Source of the DNA: Ochrobactrum vermis | Lineage (GTDB): Bacteria; Pseudomonadota; Alphaproteobacteria; Rhizobiales; Rhizobiaceae | Assembly: GCF_002975205.1 (NCBI RefSeq) | Contig: NZ_PCOC01000001.1 | Location: 682,001 to 746,000, forward strand | Direction: 5' to 3' | Length of the DNA stretch: 64,000 nt | Part shown: piece by piece, positions 1-10,129 of the stretch | How the letters are laid out: each line of letters begins with the position of its first letter | How positions within the stretch are numbered: position 1 is the stretch's first letter | The notes under the pieces: generated by a model | The model's input: only the letters and a program-made list of their open reading frames with translations | What the model was told of the DNA's origin: nothing | Database searches by the model: none | Made by a program: the position numbers and the translations under genes

Positions 1-142
1 ATCAGTTGCCACGTGCTAACGGCCTGCCTACCTGGCTGAGCCAACGTCTAACTTGATTAAAGCGATCCCTTCCGATGCACCATTTCTCATCGGTGTAAGG
101 ATGATGTGATTGGTTGTTAACTGATTAAGAAAGGATATCGTT

Positions 143-541
143 ATGGCAAACCTGGATGCGTTGCTCATATCTGATGTGATGTGGGTATACTTGGCCAAGG
201 TTGCAGGAGCGATGGCCGGTTCTGCCGTGTCGCTTGCCTATATGCTGCGGCATGGAAAGCGTGATGCGGCAATCCGTTTTGGTGTCGGCGTTATTTGCGG
301 CGTCGTTTTCGGCGGGGCTACAGCCATCAAGATTTCGGATACTCTCGCTCTAGAAGGACTGCTTGGCGCTACCGAGCTGCTGCTCATAGGATCATTCGCT
401 GCAGGTTTTTCTGCGTGGTCGGCCCTTGGTATCTGCAAGCGTTATTTGGATGGGTTAAAAAAGGCTAGCACACTTGAAATTCCGCCTGACGAGCGCCGTA
501 ACGATGAAAAGGCCGAAGTTCGGCGAGTAAGGGAGGTTTGA
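143..541 (+). CDS. Small three-helix membrane protein, function unknown
   Basis: The gene encodes 132 residues and has a good ribosome site (AAGGA about 8 bases before the ATG). Three hydrophobic segments are visible, at roughly residues 13-34, 45-63 and 72-97. They are followed by a charged, Arg/Glu-rich cytoplasmic tail of about 30 residues. The size, the three helices and the charged tail resemble phage holin-like or other small inner-membrane proteins, but I recognise no catalytic motif and assign no function. It stands alone, with about 540 bases of non-coding sequence between it and the feu genes. The reading frame is well supported by the start signal and the hydrophobic pattern. Confidence 0.7.
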   Translation: MANLDALLISDVMWVYLAKVAGAMAGSAVSLAYMLRHGKRDAAIRFGVGVICGVVFGGATAIKISDTLALEGLLGATELLLIGSFAAGFSAWSALGICKRYLDGLKKASTLEIPPDERRNDEKAEVRRVREV

Positions 542-1081
542 CCTTTCTGTTTAGAAGAATCTATGGATTATCCCGTGAATCAGTCAGGGGCATAACGTAC
601 AGACGGGTAGTATAACGCAGTATTATGATTTATTTTTAGACAGTTGTAGGAACTTCGACATTGAGAAGAGACGGGGGAGGCGGCGTCGAAACTCTGGGCG
701 TCTAGACGTGTGTAATTTTATCACTCATTATCGCCTTTAGGTGGATCGTTGCCAGTTTGGAGGTAAAGTTCAGTCCATGACGACGGCAATTGACCTGAAT
801 GATAGGTAGCTTTCGGTCTTCGTTTGATGCGATAACCTGTTTACACCCGTGGGCGTTTCGTTGTGACAATCTAATGATTGATCAGGTGAATCAACGAATG
901 TAATGCTGCAACTGGCGACCGCAATTGCCGGAATTGTTACGATAATCGGGCCTATCGGGGCAACTTCACGCATTTCATAATTTTACAAAGCGTGATAGTC
1001 AGAGGCTGAATTTTCCTTTGGGCCCGGAAGACGAATGGTTGTTCATGCATCGTTCAGCTCTCGGGCGCTATATAAGGCAGC
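542..1081. other. Intergenic region upstream of the feu operon
   Basis: This is about 540 bases with no convincing gene. Short ORFs on both strands lack ribosome sites and family-like composition. The last 100 bases presumably carry the promoter of the feuN-like/feuP/feuQ operon. I could not pick out a confident -35/-10 pair. Confidence 0.4.
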
Positions 1082-1381
1082 ATGATGAAACAAAATTCTG
1101 CACTCAAAGTTTTCGCGCTTCTCGCGGTTAGTATTGGCTTGCTGCCGGTCGATGCCGGTGCTCTGCCGATGACTGCGCCGCAGAAGTCCAATCTCATCGT
1201 TGCTACCGCCGGAGATTGTGCGGCAGTCGGCGAACAGGTGGCCGCCCAGCAGGGTGGCCAGCTTGCCAAGGCAACCGCCACGACTCAGAACGGCCGCCCC
1301 ATGTGCGTGGTCGTCGTGCTTGTGCCGGGCCGCGATGGCGAGCGTCCGCGCCGCGTTGAAGTGGCTGTTCCCGCTCAATAA
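1082..1381 (+). CDS. feuN: Small secreted protein, probable FeuN-type modulator of FeuPQ
   Basis: This 99-residue protein has a clear Sec signal peptide (hydrophobic core about residues 9-22, cleavage probably after Ala27) and so is periplasmic. The mature part contains two cysteines (Cys46 and Cys75) that could form a disulfide, and a basic patch near the C-terminus (GERPRR). It lies 47 bases upstream of feuP in the same direction. In Sinorhizobium, FeuN is a small periplasmic inhibitor of the kinase FeuQ encoded just upstream of feuP. Position, size and export fit that role; the assignment rests on synteny rather than a sequence match I can verify. ATG codons at 1082 and 1085 are both possible starts. 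Confidence 0.6.
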   Translation: MMKQNSALKVFALLAVSIGLLPVDAGALPMTAPQKSNLIVATAGDCAAVGEQVAAQQGGQLAKATATTQNGRPMCVVVVLVPGRDGERPRRVEVAVPAQ

Positions 1382-1428
1382 CAACGGCTTTTGCCGCCGT
1401 TCTGTGTAAATTGAGGGAGAATGTCCGC

Positions 1429-2124
1429 TTGCGTATCCTGATCGTTGAAGACGACAAGGACCTGAACCGGCAGCTTTCCGAAGCAATGGTCGCTGCCGGT
1501 TACGTGGTTGATCGCGCCTATGATGGCGAAGAAGGGCATTATCTCGGCGATACCGAGCCTTATGATGCCGTGGTGCTCGACATCGGCCTGCCGCGCATGG
1601 ATGGCATCAGTGTCGTGGAGCGCTGGCGGCGCAGCGGGCGCACCATGCCCGTTCTCATGCTTACCGCCCGTGACCGTTGGAGCGACAAGGTCGCCGGTAT
1701 TGACGCCGGTGCCGACGACTATGTGGCCAAGCCTTTCCATATCGAGGAAGTGCTGGCGCGGCTGCGCGCGCTGATCCGCCGTGCCGCAGGGCATGCTTCG
1801 TCGGAACTTGTCTGTGGGCCGCTCTATCTCGATACGAAAACGTCGAAAGCGAGTGTCGACGGCGTCGCGCTCAAGCTCACCTCACATGAATATCGGCTTC
1901 TGTCCTATCTGATGCATCATATGGACGAGGTGGTCTCGCGTACCGAACTGGTCGAGCATCTTTATGATCAGGATTTCGACCGCGATTCCAACACGATTGA
2001 AGTGTTTGTCGGTCGTCTGCGCAAGAAGATGGGTGTCGACCTGATCGAGACGGTGCGCGGCATGGGCTATCGCATCCGCTCGGAAGGGGAGGTCGAGGGC
2101 GAGACGAAAGGCAACGACAACTGA
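1429..2124 (+). CDS. feuP: OmpR-family response regulator FeuP
   Basis: FeuP is a two-component response regulator. It has an N-terminal receiver domain with the acidic pair ahead of the phospho-acceptor Asp51 (sequence VLDIGLP), the late TA and KPF signature residues, and a C-terminal OmpR/PhoB winged helix (about residues 125-225). There is no ATG at the 5' end. TTG at 1429 gives the standard receiver start RILIVEDD and sits 9 bases after a GAGGGAGA ribosome site. A TTG at 1411 would swallow that site, so I prefer 1429 (231 residues). In rhizobia and Brucella, FeuP controls envelope and osmotic-adaptation genes, including cyclic glucan export in Sinorhizobium. The stop overlaps the feuQ start, indicating translational coupling. 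Confidence 0.85.
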   Translation: MRILIVEDDKDLNRQLSEAMVAAGYVVDRAYDGEEGHYLGDTEPYDAVVLDIGLPRMDGISVVERWRRSGRTMPVLMLTARDRWSDKVAGIDAGADDYVAKPFHIEEVLARLRALIRRAAGHASSELVCGPLYLDTKTSKASVDGVALKLTSHEYRLLSYLMHHMDEVVSRTELVEHLYDQDFDRDSNTIEVFVGRLRKKMGVDLIETVRGMGYRIRSEGEVEGETKGNDN

Positions 2125-3512
2125 AGAAGCTTCTTCGCGTCTTTCCCCCTCTTCGTTCGCTCGCAGTCCGCGTTGTCACCCTTTCGACGATCTGGGTTAT
2201 CGTTGCGCTTGTGGTGGTGGCCACTTTCATCGGGTCGCTTTATGGCGATGCTGCACGCAGCAATTTCGAACGTCTGCTAACCGCCCACCTGTTCAGCCTT
2301 GTCGGTGCCGTCAGCACGTCGGGCGAAGGCTCGTTGCAGGGGCGCCCGGAACTGGGCGAGTTGCGCTATTCCAGCCCGCTCTCCGGCTGGTATTGGTCCG
2401 TCGATCCCGTCACGCCAAACCTGACCGGAAAGTTGCAGTCGCCTTCGCTGCTTGGGCGCATCGTGCCGGAAATGCCGATCACGCAGGCACCCTTCGACAG
2501 CTCCTTCATGCGCAGCTACGCCTTGCCCGGCCTTAACGGCGAGGAGCTTTTCATCGTAGAAACCGAAGTGGTTCTGGATAATGCCAACCGTATCGCGCGC
2601 TTTCGCGTCATGGGCAATCTCAGCGAGGTTCTGAAGGAGATATCCGATTTCAGAACCAGTCTCGCAACTTATCTGGCGATCTTCGGTATCGGGAGTATTC
2701 TCATCAATGCGGCCGTAATCCTGTTCGGCTTGCGCCCACTCGATAAGGTGCGTCAGGCGCTGGCCGATATTCGGGAGGGGCGTTCGTCAAAGCTCGACGC
2801 CTCGCTGCCTGTGGAAATTGCGCCGCTCGCCACCGAAATGAATGCGCTGATCGAGAACAATCGCCGCATCGTCGAGCGTTCGCGAACACAGGTTGGCAAT
2901 CTCGCACATTCTCTCAAAACCCCGCTTTCCGTGCTGGTCAACGAGGCACGGAGTATGGGCGGTGAACACGGACGCATCGTTCAGGAACAGAGCGCGGCGA
3001 TGCAGGTTCAGATCCAACATTATCTGCAACGCGCGCGCATTGCAGCACAACGGGACAGTGTGGTCTTCCGCACACCCGTGGCACCGGTTCTCGAACGTAT
3101 GCAGCGGGTGACTGCGAAACTCAATCCAGCTTTCAGCGTTACCTTCAGGAATGACCTGCCCAGCGCGGTTTTTGCCGGGGAACGGGAGGATATGGAAGAA
3201 ATCGTCGGCAATCTCCTTGAAAATGCGGCTAAATGGGGCCGTAAACGTATCAATATCAGCCTTGCCCCTATTTCTGGGGAGCAACGACAATTTGAAGTCC
3301 TGATAGAAGACGACGGGCCTGGTCTGGCATCGGACAAGATCGAGGCTGCGCTGAAGCGCGGCAGCCGTGTCGATGAAACGAAACCGGGAACGGGGCTTGG
3401 GCTGGCGATCGTGCAGGACACTGTTCGCGAATATGGCGGCAGCCTGCATCTTGGCAAGAGTTCGTTCGGTGGTCTGGGTGTCCGGGTCGCGTTGCCGTTG
3501 ACGCAAGATTGA
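2121..3512 (+). CDS. feuQ: Sensor histidine kinase FeuQ
   Basis: FeuQ is the inner-membrane sensor kinase partner of FeuP. The frame continues upstream of the first GTG cluster (2211) to a CTG at 2121 that overlaps the feuP stop. Only this longer form contains the complete first transmembrane helix and its basic N-terminal residues (KKLLRVF). The start codon is therefore non-ATG and not certain. The order is TM helix, periplasmic sensor of about 140 residues, second TM, HAMP-like linker, dimerisation helix with the phospho-acceptor His (LAHSLKTPLS, near residue 263), then an ATPase domain with N box (NLLENAAKWG), G1 (DDGPGL) and G2 (GTGLGLAIV). The architecture is PhoQ-like. The periplasmic domain is the expected target of the FeuN-type protein. 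Confidence 0.85.
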   Translation: MKKLLRVFPPLRSLAVRVVTLSTIWVIVALVVVATFIGSLYGDAARSNFERLLTAHLFSLVGAVSTSGEGSLQGRPELGELRYSSPLSGWYWSVDPVTPNLTGKLQSPSLLGRIVPEMPITQAPFDSSFMRSYALPGLNGEELFIVETEVVLDNANRIARFRVMGNLSEVLKEISDFRTSLATYLAIFGIGSILINAAVILFGLRPLDKVRQALADIREGRSSKLDASLPVEIAPLATEMNALIENNRRIVERSRTQVGNLAHSLKTPLSVLVNEARSMGGEHGRIVQEQSAAMQVQIQHYLQRARIAAQRDSVVFRTPVAPVLERMQRVTAKLNPAFSVTFRNDLPSAVFAGEREDMEEIVGNLLENAAKWGRKRINISLAPISGEQRQFEVLIEDDGPGLASDKIEAALKRGSRVDETKPGTGLGLAIVQDTVREYGGSLHLGKSSFGGLGVRVALPLTQD

Positions 3513-3607
3513 CGGTTGTTTTTGGCTGAAAGCGGACTAGAAGATTAAATTGAAAAGTCGCATGTCGATATAGTGTGCATGCTAATTATTTATGAAGGCC
3601 GGTTGTT

Positions 3608-4060
3608 ATGATGATGGTATCCAGGTTTTCTCACCCAGTTTCAGTTGCTTCGATGATGTTTGCGATGGCGCTTGCATTGTCGGCTTGTGGCACGACCGGT
3701 AAGGGCACCGGTCTTGGTTCGCTGGGCGGCGGTTCTACGGCGCAGAAGCCCGAAACCAGCCTGTTGACGTCGCTCGGCAACGGTCTTCTCGGAAGCTCTG
3801 CAAATCAGCTGAATGCAGCCGATCGAAAGAAGGCGCTGGAGGCGGAATATCGCGCGCTCGAATATTCACCGGCAGGCAAGGCCGTATCCTGGAACGGCAG
3901 CGGATCGAATTCCGGCGATGTGACCGCGGCGCAGCCTTATCAGGTCGGGTCACAGAATTGCCGCCAGTATTCGCACAGCTTCAATATTGGCGGATCGCAG
4001 CAGACGTCCCGCGGGACGGCATGTCGCAATCCGGACGGTAGCTGGACACCGCTGACCTGA
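3608..4060 (+). CDS. Surface lipoprotein of the 17-kDa antigen type
   Basis: This is a 150-residue lipoprotein. The signal peptide ends in a lipobox, Leu-Ser-Ala-Cys, with Cys27 as the lipidated residue. A Gly/Ser/Thr-rich linker follows. The C-terminal half resembles the rickettsial/rhizobial 17-kDa surface antigen family, with two conserved cysteines (in QNCRQYSHS and GTACRNPDGSW) that could pair. It probably sits in the outer membrane; whether it faces the periplasm or the surface cannot be told. It lies between feuQ and ccmI in the same direction but with gaps of about 95 bases on each side, so it may be transcribed on its own. The precise role is unknown. Confidence 0.75.
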   Translation: MMMVSRFSHPVSVASMMFAMALALSACGTTGKGTGLGSLGGGSTAQKPETSLLTSLGNGLLGSSANQLNAADRKKALEAEYRALEYSPAGKAVSWNGSGSNSGDVTAAQPYQVGSQNCRQYSHSFNIGGSQQTSRGTACRNPDGSWTPLT

Positions 4061-4155
4061 ATTCCTCAATCCTGCCTTTGCGGCGAATTGCCCTAGGCGC
4101 TCACTTACTGAAGGTAGTGGTTGGTTTTTCCCTTGGCTGCGCTTAAGTCGTAGCC

Positions 4156-5295
4156 ATGGGATTCTGGCTTATTGCAGCATTACTGACATTGGCAGCCACT
4201 CTGGCTGTTTTGTTGCCTCTCACGCGGCGCAAGCAGGCATTCTTGCCCGCTGAAAAGAACGATCTCGAGGTCTATCGGGATCAGTTGCGCGAGGTCGAGG
4301 CCGACGCTGCGCGCGGCATGATCGACCCGCAGAGCGCCGAACAGGCGCGCATCGAAATATCGCGTCGCATTTTGAACGCTGAAAAGACCGGCAAGAAAGC
4401 AGCCGAGGCTGCAGGCAAGGCCGTACCGGGCCGGTTACTGGCTTTCGTGGCCGTGCTCGCCGTACCGCTGATCGCCTGGGGCGTCTATCCGCTTTTCGGT
4501 AAGCCGGACATGCCGTCCATGCCGCTCGCCGAACGGCTTTCGGCCAATGCGGATCGTGGTTCGGTCGATGAGCTGGTGGCGCGCGCCGAAGCGCATCTTG
4601 CGCAGAATCCCGGCGATGTGCGCGGATGGGATGTCCTGGCGCCGATCTACCTGCGGCTGGGGCGTGCCGCTGATGCCGTCAATGCCTATCGCAGTTCCAT
4701 TCGCATCGCCGGGGAGAATTTCCCGCGCGTTCTCGGGTTGGGTGAAGCACTGGCAACCGCTTCGGGCGGTACTGTGACTGCCGAGGCCGAAGGCTTTTTC
4801 AAGAAAGCCGCCGAACTCGAACCACATGATGTTCGTCCGCAATTCTATCTTGCACAGGGCGAGATGCAGGACGGTCGCATGGATATGGCCGCCAATCGCC
4901 TGCAGGCGTTTCTCGATAAAGCACCCGCGGATGCACCTTGGCGCGGTCAGATCGAGCAGGCTATCGCCCGGCTTCGCGATCCCGCTACCGGCGGCGAACA
5001 GCAGCCGAAGGGTCCGACGGCGGACGACGTCGATGCGGCTTCGTCGCTCAGCCCGGAAGACCGGCAGGCGATGATCGACGGCATGGTTCAACGTCTTGAT
5101 GAAAGTCTTCGCCAGAATAGCGGGGATGTCGAAGGCTGGAAGCGCCTCGTGCGCTCCTATATGATCCTCAACCGCCGCGATGCAGCGCTGGACGCTCTCA
5201 ATCGCGGAATGACAGCCCTTCAGGGCGAAAGCCGGTCGAACCTTCAAAGTTTCGCAGCCGGTCTTGGACTGGAGACAGGGAACGCACAAAGATGA
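4156..5295 (+). CDS. ccmI: Cytochrome c biogenesis protein CcmI (CycH)
   Basis: CcmI (379 residues) is the apocytochrome chaperone of System I cytochrome c maturation. It presents apocytochrome to the haem lyase CcmF/CcmH at the periplasmic face of the inner membrane. The N-terminus has two membrane helices (about residues 4-20 and 94-113) around a cytoplasmic loop with a leucine-zipper-like pattern. The rest is a periplasmic TPR domain that binds the C-terminal helix of apocytochromes. It is the first gene of the ccmIEFH operon and overlaps ccmE by four bases. Confidence 0.9.
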   Translation: MGFWLIAALLTLAATLAVLLPLTRRKQAFLPAEKNDLEVYRDQLREVEADAARGMIDPQSAEQARIEISRRILNAEKTGKKAAEAAGKAVPGRLLAFVAVLAVPLIAWGVYPLFGKPDMPSMPLAERLSANADRGSVDELVARAEAHLAQNPGDVRGWDVLAPIYLRLGRAADAVNAYRSSIRIAGENFPRVLGLGEALATASGGTVTAEAEGFFKKAAELEPHDVRPQFYLAQGEMQDGRMDMAANRLQAFLDKAPADAPWRGQIEQAIARLRDPATGGEQQPKGPTADDVDAASSLSPEDRQAMIDGMVQRLDESLRQNSGDVEGWKRLVRSYMILNRRDAALDALNRGMTALQGESRSNLQSFAAGLGLETGNAQR

Positions 5296-5789
5296 GCGCG
5301 ACCGCAGACGACAATGCACGCGGCATGAAACCGACCGGCAATTTTGCCCGTACCGTCAGCCAGAGAAAACGGAAGCGCCTGATCCTGATCGGCGGCGCGC
5401 TGGTGGTTCTGGCGGTGGCGGTCGGGTTGATGCTGATGGCTTTCAGCCAGGATATTCGTTTCTTCCGCACGCCTGCTGATCTGACGGAGCAGGATATGGC
5501 CTCCGGCTCACGGTTCCGTCTCGGCGGTCTTGTCGAGGAAGGTTCTGTCAGTCGCGCGGGCAGCGAACTGCTTTTCACGGTGACCGATACGATCAAGACC
5601 GTGAAAGTCGTGTTCGAAGGTATTCCGCCTGACCTCTTCCGTGAAGGGCAAGGTGTTGTGGCCGAAGGACGCTTCGGAGACGATGGAGTGTTCCGCGCCG
5701 ACAATGTGCTGGCGAAGCACGACGAGAATTACGTTCCAAAGGATCTTGCCGACAGCCTGAAGGAAAAGGGCGTCTGGGAAGGCAAATAA
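5292..5789 (+). CDS. ccmE: Haem chaperone CcmE (CycJ)
   Basis: CcmE carries haem covalently from CcmABCD to the CcmF/H/I lyase. The 165 residues comprise a basic N-terminal tail, one membrane helix (about residues 29-51) and a periplasmic OB-fold. The haem-attaching histidine is visible as His143 in the HxxxY motif HDENY (Tyr147), near the flexible C-terminus. The start overlaps the end of ccmI (ATGA), showing translational coupling. Confidence 0.93.
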   Translation: MSATADDNARGMKPTGNFARTVSQRKRKRLILIGGALVVLAVAVGLMLMAFSQDIRFFRTPADLTEQDMASGSRFRLGGLVEEGSVSRAGSELLFTVTDTIKTVKVVFEGIPPDLFREGQGVVAEGRFGDDGVFRADNVLAKHDENYVPKDLADSLKEKGVWEGK

Positions 5790-5846
5790 AGATTAAGGCA
5801 CTTCATATGCTGGCGATGTCCGGCTGGTGCTTGATGGAGACTGCAG

Positions 5847-7838
5847 ATGAGTGTCGAGATCGGCCATTTCGCTCTGGTTCTGGCACTGGCCCTGTCGATT
5901 GTCCAATCGATCGTGCCGGTGGTCGGCGCGCATCGCCGGGATACGCAGCTCATGTCGGTTGCGGCGCCAACAGCAATTGCTGTCTTCGCGCTGATCTGCC
6001 TTGCATCGGCAGTCCTTATTCATGCCTATGTCGTGTCGGATTTCTCGGTTCTGAATGTGGTCGAGAACTCGCATTCGCAAAAGCCGCTTCTCTACAAGAT
6101 CACGGGCGTCTGGGGTAATCACGAAGGCTCAATGCTTCTATGGGTGTTCATTCTCACCTTCTTCAGTGCGCTGGTAGCTGCCTTTTCCGGCAATCTGCCT
6201 GAAACACTGCGCGCCAATGTCCTTGCCGTTCAGGGCTGGATCAGCGTCGCATTTCTGGCGTTCATCGTGTTCACATCGAACCCGTTTACCCGCATTTTCC
6301 CGGCTCCGATGGAGGGTGGCGACCTCAACCCGATCCTTCAGGATATCGGCCTCGCGATCCACCCGCCGCTGCTCTATCTCGGCTATGTCGGCTTTTCGGT
6401 GTGCTTCTCCTTTGCCGTGGCGGCGCTTATCGAAGGGCGTCTCGATGCTGCGTGGGCGCGCTGGGTACGTCCGTGGGCACTGGTCGCCTGGATGTTCCTG
6501 ACCGGTGGCATCGCGATGGGGTCCTACTGGGCTTATTACGAGCTTGGCTGGGGTGGCTGGTGGTTCTGGGACCCGGTTGAAAACGCATCGTTCATGCCTT
6601 GGCTGGTAGGCACCGCATTGCTCCATTCTGCACTGGTGATGGAAAAGCGCTCGGCCCTGAAAATTTGGACCGTGCTGCTCGCGATACTCACTTTTTCGCT
6701 GTCACTGCTCGGCACCTTTCTTGTTCGTTCCGGCGTTCTCACCTCTGTTCACAGCTTCGCCACCGATCCGGGGCGCGGCCTTTTCATTCTGGCGATCCTC
6801 GCAATCTTCATCGGCGGATCGCTGTCGCTTTTTGCACTGCGGGTACAGAGCCTGACGGCAGGTGGTATCTTCCATCCGATTTCACGCGAAGGCGCGCTCG
6901 TCTTCAACAATCTGTTCCTGACGACTGCTGCCGCGACCGTGCTGATCGGTACGCTTTATCCGCTGTTGCTGGAAGTGATGACTGGCGACAAGATTTCCGT
7001 CGGTGCACCGTTCTTCAACATGACCTTCGGCCCTTTGATGATTCCGCTTCTTTTTGCGGTTCCTTTCGGTCCCTTGCTTGCCTGGAAACGCGGTGATCTT
7101 TACGGCGTGTCGCAACGGCTGATGACGGCCTTCGCGCTCTCGCTTCTGGCCGCAGCAATCGTTTTGTGGAGCACATCGGCTAAATCGGTTCTGGCAGCCT
7201 GCGGAATAGGGCTTGCCGCATGGCTGATTTTCGGCAGTCTGACCGATCTCGTTCTCAAGGCTGGTATCGGCAAGGTTTCAGCAGCCAAGGCATTTGCGCG
7301 TTTCAGGGGTTTGCCGCGTTCGGTTTTCGGCACGGCTCTTGCCCATATCGGGCTCGGTGTAACACTGCTTGGCATTGTGAGCGTGACCACCTTCGGCACG
7401 GAGAATGTGCTGATCATGCGTCCGGGCGACACCGCCAAGGTACAGGATTACACGCTGCGCTTTGAGGGCCTTCGTCCGTTGACCGGCTCGAACTTCACCG
7501 AAAATCGCGGCACCTTTACCTTGCTCGATTCCAGTTCGCGCAGTCTTGGACAAATCGAACCGTCCAAGCGGTTCTTCCCGGCGCGCCAGATGCCGACGAC
7601 TGAATCAGGCATCAAAACGCTGTGGTTCAGTCAGGTCTATGTCGCCCTTGGCGATGAACCGGGCGACGGGTCGGCCGTGGTGCGTATCTGGTGGAAGCCT
7701 GATGTGACGCTCATCTGGTATGGTGCCCTTGTCATGATGATAGGCGCACTGTTTTCTCTGGCGGATCGCCGCCTGCGGGTTGGCGCGCCTTCGCGCAGTC
7801 GCAAGTCCACGTCGAAAGAAGCGGAGGCCACAGCATGA
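5847..7838 (+). CDS. ccmF: Haem lyase subunit CcmF (CycK)
   Basis: CcmF (663 residues) is the large polytopic integral-membrane subunit of the cytochrome c haem lyase. It has many hydrophobic helices and the tryptophan-rich WWD signature ([19 protein letters not shown]), which handles haem in the periplasm. A large periplasmic loop precedes the last helix. Its stop overlaps the ccmH start by four bases. A gap of 57 bases follows ccmE; no terminator is seen there, so I treat it as part of the same operon. Confidence 0.95.
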   Translation: MSVEIGHFALVLALALSIVQSIVPVVGAHRRDTQLMSVAAPTAIAVFALICLASAVLIHAYVVSDFSVLNVVENSHSQKPLLYKITGVWGNHEGSMLLWVFILTFFSALVAAFSGNLPETLRANVLAVQGWISVAFLAFIVFTSNPFTRIFPAPMEGGDLNPILQDIGLAIHPPLLYLGYVGFSVCFSFAVAALIEGRLDAAWARWVRPWALVAWMFLTGGIAMGSYWAYYELGWGGWWFWDPVENASFMPWLVGTALLHSALVMEKRSALKIWTVLLAILTFSLSLLGTFLVRSGVLTSVHSFATDPGRGLFILAILAIFIGGSLSLFALRVQSLTAGGIFHPISREGALVFNNLFLTTAAATVLIGTLYPLLLEVMTGDKISVGAPFFNMTFGPLMIPLLFAVPFGPLLAWKRGDLYGVSQRLMTAFALSLLAAAIVLWSTSAKSVLAACGIGLAAWLIFGSLTDLVLKAGIGKVSAAKAFARFRGLPRSVFGTALAHIGLGVTLLGIVSVTTFGTENVLIMRPGDTAKVQDYTLRFEGLRPLTGSNFTENRGTFTLLDSSSRSLGQIEPSKRFFPARQMPTTESGIKTLWFSQVYVALGDEPGDGSAVVRIWWKPDVTLIWYGALVMMIGALFSLADRRLRVGAPSRSRKSTSKEAEATA

Positions 7839-8311
7839 AGAAGCGGTCGGCATTTGCCGCACTTCTGCTTGGCGCTGCTCTGGCTGTTCAAGGGACGGCG
7901 GCGCTCGCGGTCAATCCGGATGAGGTCTTGCCGGATCCAGCGCTTGAAAAGCGCGCCCGTACAATTTCCGGCGAACTGCGCTGCATGGTCTGTCAGAACG
8001 AATCCATCGACGATTCCAATGCCGAACTTGCCCGTGATCTTCGCATTCTCGTGCGTGACCGGCTGAAAGACGGCGATAGTGACGAACAGGTGATGGACTT
8101 CATCGTCGATCGCTACGGCGAATTCGTACTTTTGAAGCCGCGTCTCAATGCGCGCACCGTTCTTCTATGGGGCTTCCCCGTTGTTGTGCTTATGATCGGT
8201 GCAGTGGCGCTGGTCTTTGCCTTTCGCGGACGCAGGCAGGCAGGCGAGACACCTAAGCCGCTTACGGAGAGCGAAAAGACGGAACTCTCGCGTCTTCTGG
8301 ACGGCAAATAA
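7835..8311 (+). CDS. ccmH: Cytochrome c maturation thioredoxin-like protein CcmH (CycL)
   Basis: CcmH is a 158-residue membrane-anchored thiol-disulfide protein that keeps the apocytochrome CXXCH cysteines reduced for haem ligation. It has a signal peptide, then the conserved LRCMVCQN active site with Cys50 and Cys53, a three-helix periplasmic domain, and one C-terminal membrane helix (about residues 108-128). It is the last gene of the ccmIEFH operon. This is the short CcmH form, with the TPR part supplied separately by CcmI. Confidence 0.93.
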   Translation: MKKRSAFAALLLGAALAVQGTAALAVNPDEVLPDPALEKRARTISGELRCMVCQNESIDDSNAELARDLRILVRDRLKDGDSDEQVMDFIVDRYGEFVLLKPRLNARTVLLWGFPVVVLMIGAVALVFAFRGRRQAGETPKPLTESEKTELSRLLDGK

Positions 8312-8476
8312 CCTTCCGTCGCCCGCGATTGTTATTCGCAACCTTACGAAACTTTCATGTTGTGGAAACGGAGCGGTAAGGTAGCCCTAGCTATCTTACG
8401 CTCTATAAAGGTTTCACAGGGTTGCGTTTCCGAAAGATCGGGGCGCGGCCGGATTACTGCTCGTAAGGAGAAATAA

Positions 8477-10036
8477 ATGTCCAGAGCCAGGATTTCCAAC
8501 TATCGCAAAGGCGTTGCCGCGATTGCGCTATCGGCTGTTCTCGCCGGTGGTTTTGTCGCTACCGGTCCGCTCGGCGCGCTCAATGACGCCCGCGCCGATG
8601 CCGTGCAGGTCACTCCGCCGTTGCAAGCGGTCGGTTTTGCCGAGCTGGTTGAGAAAGTTCGTCCGGCTGTCGTCAGCGTCCGCGTGAAGAAGGACGTGCA
8701 GGAAGCTGCGGACCGCGGCGGCCAGTTCTCGAGCCCTCCCGGCTTTGACCAGCTTCCGGACGATCATCCGCTGAAGCGTTTCTTCCGCGATTTTGGAATG
8801 GACCCGCGTGGCGATGCACGCCCTGATGCCCGCCCTGATCGCCGTGGCCCCGGCAAGCGTGGTCCGCGTCCGGGACATGAACGGCCTGTCGCCCAAGGGT
8901 CTGGCTTCTTCATCTCCGAGGATGGCTATGTGGTGACCAACAACCACGTCGTTTCCGATGGCGATGCCTACAGCGTTGTGATGGACGACGGTACCGAGCT
9001 TGACGCCAAGCTGATCGGCACCGACCCGCGCACCGATCTGGCTGTGCTGAAGGTTAATGATCCGAAGAAGAAGTTTACCTACGTCTCGTTCGGCGATGAC
9101 AACAAGATTCGCGTCGGTGACTGGGTCGTGGCTGTCGGCAATCCGTTCGGCCTCGGCGGTACGGTGACGTCGGGTATCGTTTCGGCCCGTGGCCGTGATA
9201 TCGGCGCTGGCCCATACGATGATTTCATCCAGATTGACGCCGCTGTTAACAAGGGCAACTCCGGTGGTCCGGCCTTCAACATGTCCGGCCAGGTCATCGG
9301 TATCAACACCGCCATCTTCTCGCCTTCGGGCGGTAGCGTCGGTATTGCCTTCGCAATTCCGGCCTCGACCGCGAAGCAGGTCGTTGAGCAGCTCATCAAG
9401 AAGGGCTCTGTGGAACGCGGCTGGATCGGCGTCCAGATTCAGCCGGTGACGAAGGATATTGCTTCGTCACTTGGTCTTGCCGAGGAAAAGGGCGCACTCG
9501 TCGCCTCGCCGCAGAAGGATGGTCCGGCTGCCAAGGCCGGTATCCAGGCCGGCGATGTGATTACCGCTGTCAACGGTGAAACCGTGCAGGATCCACGCGA
9601 TCTGGCACGCAAGGTTGCTGGCATCGTTCCAGGCGATAAGGCGGCAGTGACCGTCTGGCGCAAGAACAAGGCCGAGGAAATCAACATCACCATCGAAGCG
9701 ATGCCTGGTGATCTTGGCAAGGCGGCCAGCCCGTCGGGCGACAATGGCGGCGGCGATCAGGGCGAGACACTCGACTCCTACGGTCTGACCGTAACGCCAT
9801 CCGAAGATGGTAATGGTGTGGTGGTCACAGATGTCGATCCTGACAGCGATGCCTCCGACCGCGGTGTTCGTTCCGGCGATATTATCATGAGCGTTAACAA
9901 CCAGACGGTGAAGAGCGCACAGGATATCAACAACGCCATCAGCGAAGCCGCCAAGTCGGGTCGCAAGGCAGTGCTGCTGCAATTGCAGAGCAACGATCAG
10001 AGCCGCTTTGTGGCCCTGCCGATCGATCAGGGATGA
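8477..10036 (+). CDS. degP: Periplasmic serine protease DegP/HtrA family
   Basis: This 519-residue Do-type protease degrades misfolded envelope proteins. A Sec signal peptide (cleavage near Ala40) is followed by a trypsin-like domain with the catalytic triad His157 (TNNHVV), Asp187 (RTDLAV) and Ser262 (GNSGGPAF), then two PDZ domains (about residues 300-390 and 430-510). An unusual Arg/Pro/Asp/Gly-rich linker (about residues 108-138) sits in the LA-loop region ahead of the catalytic histidine. The start is fixed by an AAGGAG ribosome site. It is probably stress-regulated; the 165-base leader presumably holds the promoter, but I could not identify a sigma-factor signature. A strong hairpin follows the gene. 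Confidence 0.92.
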   Translation: MSRARISNYRKGVAAIALSAVLAGGFVATGPLGALNDARADAVQVTPPLQAVGFAELVEKVRPAVVSVRVKKDVQEAADRGGQFSSPPGFDQLPDDHPLKRFFRDFGMDPRGDARPDARPDRRGPGKRGPRPGHERPVAQGSGFFISEDGYVVTNNHVVSDGDAYSVVMDDGTELDAKLIGTDPRTDLAVLKVNDPKKKFTYVSFGDDNKIRVGDWVVAVGNPFGLGGTVTSGIVSARGRDIGAGPYDDFIQIDAAVNKGNSGGPAFNMSGQVIGINTAIFSPSGGSVGIAFAIPASTAKQVVEQLIKKGSVERGWIGVQIQPVTKDIASSLGLAEEKGALVASPQKDGPAAKAGIQAGDVITAVNGETVQDPRDLARKVAGIVPGDKAAVTVWRKNKAEEINITIEAMPGDLGKAASPSGDNGGGDQGETLDSYGLTVTPSEDGNGVVVTDVDPDSDASDRGVRSGDIIMSVNNQTVKSAQDINNAISEAAKSGRKAVLLQLQSNDQSRFVALPIDQG

Positions 10037-10069
10037 TGGCCGGCAGCCCGTGACGGCTTTGAGCAATCC

Positions 10070-10097
10070 GATGCCAGGCGGCTCTCCGCCTGGCATC
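10070..10097 (+). terminator. Strong hairpin after degP
   Basis: Two perfect 12-base arms (GATGCCAGGCGG and its complement) flank a CTCT loop, followed by a weak T-rich stretch. It is most likely the transcription terminator of degP, or an mRNA-stabilising hairpin ahead of the two-component pair. Confidence 0.7.
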
Positions 10098-10129
10098 GCC
10101 TTATCATCAAACGGTATTATAGTAGCGCC

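Noticed and set aside
770..973. Minus-strand ORF of 67 codons in the gap before the feu genes
   Set aside because: No ribosome site, no family-like composition, and no neighbours in that direction.
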